From positions 5,518,001-5,582,000 of the forward strand of contig NZ_LT594324.1 of NCBI RefSeq assembly GCF_900089605.1: 64,000 bases of DNA. The letters are read 5' to 3'. The notes beneath the pieces were generated by a model. It had not been told where the DNA came from and searched no databases. It saw nothing but the letters and a program-made list of their open reading frames with translations. The DNA comes from Micromonospora narathiwatensis. GTDB taxonomy: Bacteria; Actinomycetota; Actinomycetes; Mycobacteriales; Micromonosporaceae. The stretch's first letter is position 1; each line of letters starts with the position of its first letter. Shown in pieces: positions 1 through 10,331 of the stretch. The translations under genes were made by a program, and so were the position numbers.

Positions 1-81
1 CCAACCCGGCGAGCCAGCGCCGGGTGGAGTTGCTGAGCATGTTTTGGGTTCCTCCCGTGGGATTCAGGTGGAGCGCGTGCA

Positions 82-100
82 GCTTAAAGAAGCCTTAAGC
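82..100. promoter_or_regulatory. inverted repeat upstream of sigma factor gene
   Basis: GCTTAA and TTAAGC arms lie 7 nt apart, about 120 nt before the sigma factor start, in an AT-richer patch of an otherwise gene-free window start (1–218). It could be an operator or promoter element. The assignment rests only on symmetry. Confidence 0.3.
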
Positions 101-218
101 CGCTCCGCAGTCCCGGTTGCCTGGTCGGCGTGTCGAACCGGCTGAAAAGCTGATCGTCCGGTCGTGCAATCTTCGGTTGTCCCCAGCCCGTCAACAGGGC
201 GGGACACCGGGAGGTGCA

Positions 219-698
219 GTGACGTACGAGGAGTTCGCCGACGCACGGCTGGGCGCCCTGCTGCGGTACGCGGTCATGCTGACCGGGGATCCGCACCAGG
301 CGCAGGACCTGGTGCAGGAGACCATGGTGCGGGTCCAGCTGAACTGGCGGCGGGTGGCCCGGAGCGACGTGCCGGAGCGGTACGTCCGCCGGATGCTCAC
401 CAACCAGTACGTCGACTGGCGGCGCGGCTCGTGGGCGCGGCGGGTGCTGCTCCGTGGTGAACCGGACGAGGTGCCCGTGCCGACCGACCACGCCCAGTCC
501 GCGGTGGACCGGGACGAGCTGTGGTCCTGGCTGTCCCGGCTGCCCCGCCGACAGCGCGCCGCGTTGGTGCTCCGCTACTACGAGGACCTGCCCGACGCCG
601 AGATCGCGGAGATTCTCGGCTGCGCCGTCGGCACGGTCCGCTCCTGCATCTCCCGGGCGCTGGCCACCCTGCGAGCCGAGTACATGGAGGTCTGCTGA
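219..698 (+). CDS. SigE-family RNA polymerase sigma factor
   Basis: A 159-residue ECF-type sigma factor of the SigE family, which directs core RNA polymerase to a specific promoter set. Region 2 is visible near residues 20–75 (AQDLVQETMVRV, then NQYVDWRRG). Region 4 lies near 115–150 (LPDAEIAEILGCAVGTVRSC), with a helix-turn-helix. The length fits the family (about 150–180 aa). I chose GTG at 219 because a GGGAG box sits just upstream and the residues before it do not match the family; the frame is open back to 117. The stop overlaps the ATG of the next gene by one base (TGATG), so the two are translationally coupled. The partner is not a plain anti-sigma factor but an LCP-type membrane protein, so this pair may control envelope polymer attachment (inference). 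Confidence 0.9.
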   Translation: MTYEEFADARLGALLRYAVMLTGDPHQAQDLVQETMVRVQLNWRRVARSDVPERYVRRMLTNQYVDWRRGSWARRVLLRGEPDEVPVPTDHAQSAVDRDELWSWLSRLPRRQRAALVLRYYEDLPDAEIAEILGCAVGTVRSCISRALATLRAEYMEVC

Positions 699-1750
699 TG
701 ATCGAAAACGACCTGCGGGCCGCCTTCGCGCGGCTGGAGGCGCTGACCCCGCCCATCGGCCCGGTCCGCGTAGCCATCGAGCGGGCCGCGGTCCGCCGCC
801 GGCGCCGCCGTTTCCGGCTCCGGCTCGGTGGTACGGCGCTGTTGCTGGTCGCCGCCGCCACGGCCGGCTTCACGGCGTTCGTGCCGCACCAGCCGGCACC
901 CGCGACCCTGCTCGGTGAGCCGGCGCCGCCGACCCCGACCGGCGCGCTGAACGTGCTGCTGCTCGGTGTCGACTCGACGTCGACGCAGCGTCCCCCGCTG
1001 GCCGACTCGGTGCTGCTCGTGCACCTCCCGGCCGACCGCAGCCGGCCGTATCTGGTCTCGCTCCCGCGCGACCTGGAGGTCGCCATCCCCGGGCTGCACC
1101 GGGACAAGCTCAACGCGGCCTTCGCGTACGGTGCGGGCTACGACCCGCCCGACCAGAGCAAGGGCTACGACCTGACCCGTCGGGCGGTCGTCGACCTGAT
1201 CGGCGTACCCGTCGACGCCGGCGCCGTGCTGACGTACCCGGTGCTGCGGAAGGTGACCGACGCGCTGGGCGGGGTGGAGGTCTGCCTGCCGCAGCAGATC
1301 AGGTCCTCGCACACCCGCCGGGCGTACCCGGCCGGCTGCCAGCGCCTCGACGGGTCCGCCTCCGTCGACCTGCTGCGACAGCGGCGAGGGCTGCCCGACG
1401 GAGGTCTGGACCGGGACCGTAACGCCCAGCGGTTCGCGGCCGGCCTGGTCCGCCGGGCCAGAGCGAAGGATGTGTTGGGCGACCCGGTGCAACTCTCCCG
1501 CATCGTCGCCGCGGTGGGCCCGGACCTGACCGTGGCCGGCGGATCGGTGCTGGACCTGCTGCGGGTCGTCCCGGAGTTGACCTCGGTCGAGCCGGTCGGG
1601 CTCAGCCTGCCGGTCGAGCTGACGGAGGGCTCCAACGGGCGGCTGCACGCGGATCCGAGGGCCGCCCCGGCCTTCCTGGCCGCGTTGCGGGAGGATCGGC
1701 TGGCCGAGTGGGCGGCGGCGCACCCGGACCGGGTCACCCCGATCCGCTGA
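698..1750 (+). CDS. LytR-CpsA-Psr (LCP) family protein
   Basis: A 350-residue single-pass membrane protein. Residues 1–40 are cytoplasmic and Arg-rich, resembling the N-terminus of SigE-linked membrane partners. A hydrophobic span follows at about 43–62. The extracellular LCP domain runs from about residue 80 (NVLLLGVD, ADSVLLVHL, SLPRDLEV, LNAAFAYGAG, later DRDRNAQRF). LCP enzymes move undecaprenyl-linked anionic polymers such as teichoic acid or arabinogalactan onto peptidoglycan; the conserved arginines that bind the pyrophosphate lipid are present. The start ATG overlaps the sigma factor stop by one base. The combination suggests a sigma-factor sensor fused to the enzyme it may regulate (inference). 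The LCP call is firm; the substrate is not known. Confidence 0.85.
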   Translation: MIENDLRAAFARLEALTPPIGPVRVAIERAAVRRRRRRFRLRLGGTALLLVAAATAGFTAFVPHQPAPATLLGEPAPPTPTGALNVLLLGVDSTSTQRPPLADSVLLVHLPADRSRPYLVSLPRDLEVAIPGLHRDKLNAAFAYGAGYDPPDQSKGYDLTRRAVVDLIGVPVDAGAVLTYPVLRKVTDALGGVEVCLPQQIRSSHTRRAYPAGCQRLDGSASVDLLRQRRGLPDGGLDRDRNAQRFAAGLVRRARAKDVLGDPVQLSRIVAAVGPDLTVAGGSVLDLLRVVPELTSVEPVGLSLPVELTEGSNGRLHADPRAAPAFLAALREDRLAEWAAAHPDRVTPIR

Positions 1751-1823
1751 CCGGCGCGCCTGGCGTGGTCCGCCGGGCGGCGCCGACGCGGCACGGCCCC
1801 GGCGGTGTGCCGGCCGCCGGGTG

Positions 1824-2036
1824 TCAGCGGTAGTCGTCCTCGTTGGTGGCGACCACCCGGGCCTGTTCGATCGCGTCCCAGTCGTCGACCTCCAGGCCGC
1901 GGTGCGGCTCGCCCTCGCCGTCCTCGGGTTGGACCACCGCCGCCTGCTCGACGGCGTCGGCCGGTTCCGCCTCCAGGTCCCGTTCCTCCGGAGCGAGGTG
2001 GTCGCTCGGGGCGAAGTCCTCGTCGGGCTGACCCAT
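1824..2036 (-). CDS. small acidic conserved actinobacterial protein
   Basis: A 70-residue, strongly acidic protein without membrane segments. It starts MGQPDEDFAPSD, contains APEERDLEAEPADAVEQAA, and ends VDDWDAIEQARVVATNEDDYR-like. This tail, with a DW..EQARVV..DDYR pattern, recurs in short hypothetical proteins of actinobacteria as I recall. The ATG at 2036 is preceded by GGGAGG in the minus direction. The gene is convergent with the LCP gene and divergent from the holin-like gene. The function is not known; the sequence looks largely disordered with one short conserved C-terminal motif. Confidence 0.7.
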   Translation of the reverse strand: MGQPDEDFAPSDHLAPEERDLEAEPADAVEQAAVVQPEDGEGEPHRGLEVDDWDAIEQARVVATNEDDYR

Positions 2037-2183
2037 CGTCCCTCCCTGGATCTCGGTACGGACGGTCACCACCACACCGTACGGGCTGGCTCCGGTCCCC
2101 GCTCGGTGCCGGGCCCAACGGCGTGGATCCCGGAGTCGGCGGATTGTCCCTCCCCGCGGGGTACCCGGTGCCAGGATGGTGGG

Positions 2184-2567
2184 GTGGGCTTCCTGATCCG
2201 ACTGGCGATCACCGCGATCGCGCTGTGGATCACCACCCTGATCGTGCCCGGAGTGGAGGTGACCGGCCGCAACGCTACGGACACGGCGCTCACCCTGCTC
2301 GTGGTGGCGCTCATCTTCGGCGTGGTCAACGCGGTGCTCAAGCCGGTCATCAGGGTGCTCGGCTGCGTGTTCTACCTGCTCACCCTCGGTCTCTTCGCGC
2401 TCGTGGTCAACGCCCTGCTGTTCCTGCTCACCAACTGGATCGCCCAGGAACTGCACCAGCCGTTCCACGTCGACGGGTTCTGGGCCGCGTTCTGGGGGGC
2501 CATCGTGGTGGCCGTGGTGAGCTGGCTGATGAGCGTCGTGGTGCCGGATCGGCGGGAGGCGCGGTGA
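2184..2567 (+). CDS. phage holin family (YvlD-like) membrane protein
   Basis: A 127-residue integral membrane protein with four hydrophobic segments: about residues 2–20, 33–50, 55–75 and 98–118. Features are FLIRLAITAIALWITTLIVPG at the start, an NAVLKPVIRVL turn and FYLLTLGLFALVVNALLF. This is the pattern of the DUF360/YvlD 'phage holin family 4' group, which despite the name is a chromosomal envelope protein of unclear role. GTG at 2184 is the first start that gives a family-like N-terminus, with an AGGA box about 8 nt upstream. It ends 132 nt before the aldolase gene, a gap in which I see no further gene. Confidence 0.8.
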   Translation: MGFLIRLAITAIALWITTLIVPGVEVTGRNATDTALTLLVVALIFGVVNAVLKPVIRVLGCVFYLLTLGLFALVVNALLFLLTNWIAQELHQPFHVDGFWAAFWGAIVVAVVSWLMSVVVPDRREAR

Positions 2568-2699
2568 GCCCCGTTCCCGGGTCGGTTGTGCCCGTCGCCG
2601 CCTTCTACGGGATACTTCCCGCGGTGGACAGCGCGGTCCGGCGCACCAAGGAAGACAGCGGCCTGCACGGCCGAGAGCGGTAAGTAAGGAGCGTTCGAC

Positions 2700-3722
2700 A
2701 TGCCCATCGCTTCCCCCGAGGCTTACGCGGAGATGCTGGACCGGGCCAAGGCCGGCCGGTACGCGTACCCCGCGATCAACGTGACCTCCTCGCAGACGCT
2801 GAACGCGGCGCTCAAGGGCTTCGCCGACGCGGAGAGCGACGGCATCATCCAGGTCTCCACCGGTGGCGCGGAGTACCTGTCCGGACCGTCGGTCAAGGAC
2901 ATGGTCGCCGGTTCGGTCGCGTTCGCGAAGTACGCCCACGAGGTGGCGAAGAACTACCCGGTGAACATCGCGCTGCACACCGACCACTGCCCGAAGGACA
3001 AGCTGGACAAGTTCGTCCGGCCGCTGATGGCCATCTCCCAGGAGCGGGTGCAGCGCGGCGAGGAGCCGCTGTTCCAGTCGCACATGTGGGACGGCTCGGC
3101 CGTGCCGGTGGCGGAGAACCTGGAGATCGCCGAGCAGCTCCTCACCGAGGCCGCCAAGGGCAAGATCGTCCTTGAGATCGAGGTCGGCGTCGTGGGTGGC
3201 GAGGAGGACGGCGTCGAGAACGCCATCAACGAGAAGCTCTACACCACCGTCGAGGACGGCCTGGCCATGGTCGACGCGCTCGGCCTGGGCGAGAAGGGCC
3301 GCTACATGGCGGCGCTGACCTTCGGCAACGTGCACGGCGTCTACAAGCCGGGCAACGTCAAGCTCCGCCCCTCGGTGCTGCACGACATCCAGGTGGCGGT
3401 CGGCGCCAAGTACGGCAAGGAGAAGCCGCTCAGCCTGGTCTTCCACGGCGGTTCCGGCTCGCTGCTGTCGGAGATCCGCGAGGCGCTTGACTACGGCGTG
3501 GTGAAGATGAACATCGACACCGACACCCAGTACTGCTTCACCCGGCCGGTGGCGGACCACATGTTCCGCAACTACGACGGCGTGCTGAAGGTCGACGGCG
3601 AGGTCGGCAACAAGAAGATGTACGACCCGCGCGTCTGGGGCAAGGCCGCCGAGGCCGGCATGGCCGCCCGGGTCGTCGAGGCCTGCGAGGCCCTGCGCTC
3701 CACGGGCACCAAGATGAAGTGA
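2700..3722 (+). CDS. fba: class II fructose-bisphosphate aldolase
   Basis: A 340-residue zinc-dependent aldolase that splits fructose 1,6-bisphosphate into dihydroxyacetone phosphate and glyceraldehyde 3-phosphate in the cytosol (glycolysis and gluconeogenesis). Class II marks are the HTDHC zinc/catalytic segment near residue 93, GKIVLEIEVGVVGGEEDG, the FGNVHGVYKPGNVKL zinc segment, FHGGSGS phosphate binding and the MNIDTDTQ stretch. The length matches the FbaA type. TAAGGAG lies 7 nt before the ATG. The gene is monocistronic and ends 7 bp before a perfect 36-bp dyad that also serves the convergent neighbour. Confidence 0.97.
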   Translation: MPIASPEAYAEMLDRAKAGRYAYPAINVTSSQTLNAALKGFADAESDGIIQVSTGGAEYLSGPSVKDMVAGSVAFAKYAHEVAKNYPVNIALHTDHCPKDKLDKFVRPLMAISQERVQRGEEPLFQSHMWDGSAVPVAENLEIAEQLLTEAAKGKIVLEIEVGVVGGEEDGVENAINEKLYTTVEDGLAMVDALGLGEKGRYMAALTFGNVHGVYKPGNVKLRPSVLHDIQVAVGAKYGKEKPLSLVFHGGSGSLLSEIREALDYGVVKMNIDTDTQYCFTRPVADHMFRNYDGVLKVDGEVGNKKMYDPRVWGKAAEAGMAARVVEACEALRSTGTKMK

Positions 3723-3729
3723 TGCCGAA

Positions 3730-3765
3730 GTGGAGGGGCCCCTTGTCGACAAGGGGCCCCTCCAC
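3730..3765. terminator. perfect 36-bp dyad between convergent genes
   Basis: The arm GTGGAGGGGCCCCTTGTC and its exact reverse complement meet with no loop; the centre is GTCGAC. It lies 7 bp after the aldolase stop and 1 bp before the LOG-gene stop, where a bidirectional terminator is expected. There is no U-tract. GC-rich palindromes built on GGGGCCCCTT are, as I recall, a repeated intergenic family in Micromonospora. Confidence 0.75.
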
Positions 3766-3766
3766 C

Positions 3767-4981
3767 TCAGCGCCCGGTCAGCAGCCGGACCGCCTCGTGC
3801 ACGTCGTCGGTCAGGTGCACGGTGCTCGACAGGTCGCCGAACGGGGACGCGGCCAGCAGCGGGCGCAGCAGCGACTCGACCGGCAGTTCCGTGGTCCAGT
3901 ACGCCCGGTCCAGGAAGACGTACGCCCCGCTCGCGCCGTCCGTGCCGTAGTAGGTCTTGGTGGCCGCCTGGAACACCTCCTGCACGGTCCCGGCCCGGCC
4001 GGGCGCGAAGACGATCCCGCCCCGGGCCAGCCGGAGGATGGTGTCCTCCCGGATCGCGTTCGAGAAGTACTTGGCGATCCGCCCGGCGAAGAGGTTCGCC
4101 GGCTCGTGCCCGTACAGCCAGGTGGGGATGGCCAGCCCACCCGAGCGGGCCCACTCCGTGCCGGCCGCCGCCGGGCGCGGCGCGGGCAGCCCCGGCCCGG
4201 CCGAATACCGCTCGCGGATCCGCAGCGCCACCTCCGTGTAGCGGTCGTGGTCGGTGAAGTCGGGCGCGGTCGCGAGCAGGTCGATGGCCGCGGTCAGCTC
4301 CTCCGCCGGCCAGGCCGCGAGGAACGCGCCCAGGTTGGCCGCCTCCATCACGCCGGGCCCGCCGCCGGTCACCACCAGCCGTTCGGCCCGTGCCAGCTCC
4401 CAGCCCAGCACCGCCGCCATCCGGTACGCGACGCTGCCGCGCCCTACCGCGTGCCCGCCCATCACGCCCACCACGGACTGCGGCCCGTGCACCGCGAGCC
4501 AGGTCCGGGTGGCGTCGGCCAGTGCGTTGTCCACCCCGTGGTCGTGCAGCCGCTGGCCGAGCGCCTCCCGGACGTCCGGCAGCGCGCCGCCGTGCGCGCG
4601 GAAGTGCGCGTACACCCGGGTGTCGTACATCCCGGCGAACCCCGCCTCCGCGAAGCCCGCGGCCAGGTCGTCCGCGCTGTAGAGATGGGCCGGCTGGGTC
4701 GGGTAGGGCAGCCCGGAGAAGGGCGGGACCACGTTCGCGCCACGCCGGACCAGGTCCGCGCCGACCTCCCGGCCGGCGAACCGGCAGCCCACGAAGAGGG
4801 TCCCGGCCACCTCGACGCCGCGCAGGTCGGGGACCGGATCGAGGTCGAGGCGCAGGCCCTGCACGGTCAGGCCGGCGAGGCTCCCCTCGGCGAGCCGCCG
4901 GTCGAACGCGGCCCGGGTCTCGATCTCGTTGGTGCTGGTCTCGTGCGGCTCGATGACGTCCGCGGGAGGTGGGGTCGGCAC
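3767..4981 (-). CDS. LOG-family (TIGR00730-like) nucleotide-binding protein
   Basis: A 404-residue cytosolic Rossmann-fold protein of the LOG/lysine-decarboxylase-like group. The nucleotide-handling motifs are VVGVMGGHAVGRG near residue 160, VTGGGPGVMEAANLGAF near 195, and FAPGRAGTVQEVFQA near 330. The last is a variant of the usual PGGxGTxxE motif, with Arg for the second Gly. Family members release the base from nucleoside 5'-monophosphates (cytokinin activation in LOG, PpnN in E. coli). It is longer than plain LOG (about 190 aa) and carries an N-terminal domain of roughly 130 residues. GTG at 4981 gives MPTPPPADVIEP and has AGGA 8 nt upstream; the open frame extends to 5176. The substrate is not deducible. 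Confidence 0.8.
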   Translation of the reverse strand: MPTPPPADVIEPHETSTNEIETRAAFDRRLAEGSLAGLTVQGLRLDLDPVPDLRGVEVAGTLFVGCRFAGREVGADLVRRGANVVPPFSGLPYPTQPAHLYSADDLAAGFAEAGFAGMYDTRVYAHFRAHGGALPDVREALGQRLHDHGVDNALADATRTWLAVHGPQSVVGVMGGHAVGRGSVAYRMAAVLGWELARAERLVVTGGGPGVMEAANLGAFLAAWPAEELTAAIDLLATAPDFTDHDRYTEVALRIRERYSAGPGLPAPRPAAAGTEWARSGGLAIPTWLYGHEPANLFAGRIAKYFSNAIREDTILRLARGGIVFAPGRAGTVQEVFQAATKTYYGTDGASGAYVFLDRAYWTTELPVESLLRPLLAASPFGDLSSTVHLTDDVHEAVRLLTGR

Positions 4982-5054
4982 GAGATCATCCTGCCCCGGC
5001 CCGGCAACCCGGCCAACCCGGCGGCCCGGACCCGGCCAACCCCGGCGGGACGGA

Positions 5055-5087
5055 CAGGAGCCCGGCGGCCAGGCCACCGGGCTCCTG
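5055..5087. other. strong hairpin in a divergent intergenic region
   Basis: CAGGAGCCCGG and CCGGGCTCCTG form an 11-bp perfect stem with an 11-nt loop. The flanking genes point away from it (LOG leftwards from 4981, DUF3151 rightwards from 5266), so it ends no annotated gene. It may lie in the 5' leader of the LOG gene or end an unseen small transcript. The rest of the 284-nt gap holds an AT-rich patch near 5117–5135. Confidence 0.5.
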
Positions 5088-5265
5088 CGTAACCGGGTCC
5101 TGGGGAGGCTCCGGACCTGTAGTTGTAGTGGAAAAAATCGCCGCATGGCATGGGCCGCCGGTACCTGCACCGGCACCGCAGGCGTGACGAAACCCTCAGC
5201 CGTTCAGCCGACCGGCTCGCCGGACCCTCTCGCGTAGTCGGGCGCGAAGCGGGTTGAATGGGGCG

Positions 5266-5694
5266 ATGCAGAACCTGTTGCCTGAGCCACCGGCCACCCT
5301 CCTGCCCGCGCACGAGGAGGCCGACGCCGCGCTGGACGCCGCCGCCGAGCAGGACACCGACGAGGCGTACGCCGAGGTCGCGGCCCGCTTCCCCAGCCAC
5401 AGTGCGGCCTGGGCGGCACTCGGGGTCCGGGCGCTCGCCGTGGGCCAGGTCGTCCCGGCGTACGCGTACGCGCGTACCGGTTACCACCGGGGCCTGGACC
5501 AGCTGCGCCGCAGCGGCTGGAAGGGACACGGTCCGGTGCCCTGGTCGCACGAGCCCAACCGGGGTTTCCTCGGCTGCCTCTACGTGCTCTCCCGGGCCGC
5601 GGGCGAGATCGGCGAGGCGGACGAGGCGGCCCGCTGCGCCCAGTTCCTCCGCGACTGCGATCCGGCTGCCGCGGACGCCCTGGCCAGCCACTGA
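5266..5694 (+). CDS. DUF3151 domain-containing protein
   Basis: A 142-residue soluble protein: MQNLLPEPPATLLP at the N-terminus, DAYAEVAARFPSHSAAWAALG, YAYARTGYHRGLDQLRRSGWKGHGPVPWSHEPNRGFL, and a helical C-terminus ending QFLRDCDP. The GYHRGLD..GW.G.GPVPW.HEPN stretch is the signature of DUF3151, a tetratricopeptide-like actinobacterial family of unknown function often found near fba. ATG 5266 is preferred over TTG 5254 because it gives the family N-terminus. Confidence 0.9.
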   Translation: MQNLLPEPPATLLPAHEEADAALDAAAEQDTDEAYAEVAARFPSHSAAWAALGVRALAVGQVVPAYAYARTGYHRGLDQLRRSGWKGHGPVPWSHEPNRGFLGCLYVLSRAAGEIGEADEAARCAQFLRDCDPAAADALASH

Positions 5695-5701
5695 CCCGCG
5701 T

Positions 5702-5739
5702 CGACGGCCGGTCCGGCCACCGGCTCGGGTCGGCCGTCG
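5702..5739. terminator. hairpin between convergent genes
   Basis: CGACGGCCG and CGGCCGTCG form a 9-bp perfect stem. It lies 8 nt after the DUF3151 stop, ahead of the convergent ATPase gene end at 5774. It is GC-rich with no U-run, as is usual in this genome. Confidence 0.6.
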
Positions 5740-5773
5740 CCTCTCGGGTCCCTGCCGTCCCGGAGGGCCGGGG

Positions 5774-7735
5774 CTACAGCCCTTCGGCGACCGCGGCGGC
5801 GATCTTCAGCCACGCGTCCCGGGTCGCCGAGGAGAGCTGGGCGTACCGGATCGGCTCGCCGGTGTCGATGAGCCGCTCGTACGGCGCCAGCAGCACGGCT
5901 CGGGTCCGGGCCGCGAAGTGCTGCTGGATCGCCGGCAGGTCGATCTCCTTGCGCGACGGCGGCATCGACACCACCGTCACCGCCTGTCGGACCAGTCGCT
6001 GCCGGCCGCTCTGCTCCAGGTGGTCGAGCATCCGGGCGGCCGTCTCCGCCGAGTCGTTCCGTGCCGACATGGTGACCACGAGCTGGTCGGTGGCGTCCAT
6101 CGCGGCCTGCCAGTTCTGGGCCCGGACGTTGTTCCCGGTGTCCACGAAGATCAGCTTGTAGAAGCGGCTGACCACCTCGCGGATCTCGGCGAACGCGGCG
6201 GCGGTGAGCATTTCCCCACCGGTCGCCGACTCGTCCGAGGCGAGCACGTCGAACATCCCCTCGCCCTGCGAGCGGACGTACTGCGACAGGTCCCCGATGC
6301 GGCCGTGCGGGCCCTGGAACTGCCCCAGGTCGCGCAGCATGTCCCGGACCGTACGGGAGTGGAAGTCCTGCTGGGCCCGCATGCCCAGGGTGCCCTGGGT
6401 CTCGTTGTTGTCCCAGGCCAGCACGTATCCGCCACGCTTCTGACCGAAGGTCATCGCGAGCAGCAGAATGGCGACGGTCTTGCCCGCGCCGCCCTTCGGG
6501 TTGACCACGGTCACCTGGCGCAGCCCGCCGAAGTTGCGCCGGACCATCTCGATGTCGCGCTTCAGGTCCTGCTCGTGCCGCCCGGGCGGGAGCCGGACCA
6601 GCCCCATCCGGTTCACCACCGCCCGGACACCCATGGTGGCCATCGGGTCGGCCGGTCTGGCCTGGCGACGGCGGGCGAAGTCCTCGGCCGTCGGAGTCGC
6701 CCCGCTCTCCGGGGTCCAGACCGGCTCCGGATACGCGGCGGCGGGTGCGGGCTGCCGCGCGGCAGGCGGGCCGGGCTGTGGCGGTGCGGGGGCACCCGGC
6801 TGCGGCCAGGCCGGCGGGTACCAGCCCGGCGGTGGGGTGGGCCCGCCCGCCTGCGGGTGCGCCGGGTACGCCGACGCCGACGGGTGCCCCGGCGGTCCGT
6901 ACCCGACCGGTCCCGGCGGGTACGCCGTGCCGTCCCCGTACGGCGGCTGCCGCAGCGGTACGCCCGGCGCGGGCGGGAACGGCCCGAGCCGCGGCGGGCT
7001 CTGCGGCGATCCCCGGCCGCCCGTCGCCTCGACGGCACCCGCTGCCGGCAGGTCCGGCCCGCCCGGCACGGGGGCGGTCACCGGGACGTCCGGCCCGGGT
7101 GAGGCCGTACCGGCGGCCGGCGGCGTCACCGGACCGGCGGCGGCCTCCACCGGTGGCGATGCCGGCGTACGGCCGGACGGTTCGCTCGCCGGGTTGGTGA
7201 GCCGCTGCGGCGGCTGCGCCCACGGCGACTCGCTCCGGCCACCGCCCGTCGCGCCGTCACCAACCGGGCCGGACCCGTCCGCGGGAACGGCCGCCTCGGC
7301 CACCGTCTCGTCGGCCGTGGCCGGGATGGCCGCCCCGGCCGCCTCTCCGCCGGTCGTGGGCGGGATGGCGGCTCGGGACGAGGGCGGGGTCTGGCTGTCG
7401 GGGCCGGCCGGCGGCTGGTCGAGGGTGAACGGCAGGTCCAGGTCGACCGAGGGCTGCACCGTGCGGGCCACGGGTGTTCCGTTGCCGGCGTCCGGCGGAA
7501 TCTGGTCCGGGGCCGGTTCGCCGGACGGATCGACCGGCTGCGGCGTCGGTGGCCTGGCGGTCGGCGTCGTCGCGGGCGGGGTGGGCCAGGCCGGTGCGGC
7601 CGGCTGGGGTGCCGCCCAGGGCGGGACGGCGGCGTCCGGGTCGGTCGGATCCGGCGGCCAGAGCGGTTCGATGTCCCGCTCGGGCACCTGCGGTTGGCCC
7701 CGTACGTGGGCCCGGTCGGCGTTCTCGTGCACCAC
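5774..7735 (-). CDS. proline-rich ParA/MinD-type ATPase (EspI-like)
   Basis: A 653-residue cytosolic protein. Residues 1 to about 390 are Pro/Gly/Ala-rich and probably disordered. The last 250 residues are a SIMIBI-class ATPase with the deviant Walker A NPKGGAGKT near 411–419, LAWDNNETQGTLGMRAQQ after it, the switch-like KLIFVDTGNN segment and a VVTMSARNDSAETAARMLDHL segment. The architecture (long Pro-rich arm plus MinD-like domain) matches EspI-type proteins associated with type VII secretion and similar proteins in filamentous actinobacteria. No ESX gene is in the window, so a secretion role is only an inference; polar positioning is the other option. GTG 7735 or the next codon GTG 7732 is the start; GGGGAGG is 4 or 7 nt upstream. 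Confidence 0.8.
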   Translation of the reverse strand: MVHENADRAHVRGQPQVPERDIEPLWPPDPTDPDAAVPPWAAPQPAAPAWPTPPATTPTARPPTPQPVDPSGEPAPDQIPPDAGNGTPVARTVQPSVDLDLPFTLDQPPAGPDSQTPPSSRAAIPPTTGGEAAGAAIPATADETVAEAAVPADGSGPVGDGATGGGRSESPWAQPPQRLTNPASEPSGRTPASPPVEAAAGPVTPPAAGTASPGPDVPVTAPVPGGPDLPAAGAVEATGGRGSPQSPPRLGPFPPAPGVPLRQPPYGDGTAYPPGPVGYGPPGHPSASAYPAHPQAGGPTPPPGWYPPAWPQPGAPAPPQPGPPAARQPAPAAAYPEPVWTPESGATPTAEDFARRRQARPADPMATMGVRAVVNRMGLVRLPPGRHEQDLKRDIEMVRRNFGGLRQVTVVNPKGGAGKTVAILLLAMTFGQKRGGYVLAWDNNETQGTLGMRAQQDFHSRTVRDMLRDLGQFQGPHGRIGDLSQYVRSQGEGMFDVLASDESATGGEMLTAAAFAEIREVVSRFYKLIFVDTGNNVRAQNWQAAMDATDQLVVTMSARNDSAETAARMLDHLEQSGRQRLVRQAVTVVSMPPSRKEIDLPAIQQHFAARTRAVLLAPYERLIDTGEPIRYAQLSSATRDAWLKIAAAVAEGL

Positions 7736-7807
7736 GGTTCCTCCCCATTCCTCCCGCCGAGGATAGGCCGTCCGGTTCGCCGGGGCGTCCGATCGAATCG
7801 ACGGAGG

Positions 7808-10218
<2,411 letters not shown>

Positions 10219-10238
10219 CCTCCCCCCTCGGAGTGCGG

Positions 10239-10296
10239 TTGATCAAGGAGTTCGCGTCCGGATCCGCAGCCGGACAGACGCGGACTCCTTGATCAA
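10239..10296. repeat. large imperfect palindrome between purA and purD
   Basis: The left arm TTGATCAAGGAGTTCGCG (10239–10256) pairs at 17 of 18 positions with the right arm at 10279–10296, and an inner CCGG stem extends it. The GATCAAGGA core recurs in the palindrome at 45422–45480, so this looks like one copy of a dispersed intergenic element. It may end purA transcription or fold in the purA–purD RNA. Confidence 0.7.
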
Positions 10297-10331
10297 CATT
10301 GGTGGGTGGTGGGGCCAGTAGGATGCGGGTC

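Noticed and set aside
1..218. End of a gene or mobile element at the left edge
   Set aside because: No frame with protein-like content was found; only an inverted repeat is visible.
3730..4257. Two short proteins starting MEGPLVDKGPLH on both strands
   Set aside because: The identical starts come from the perfect palindrome read on each strand, not from genes.
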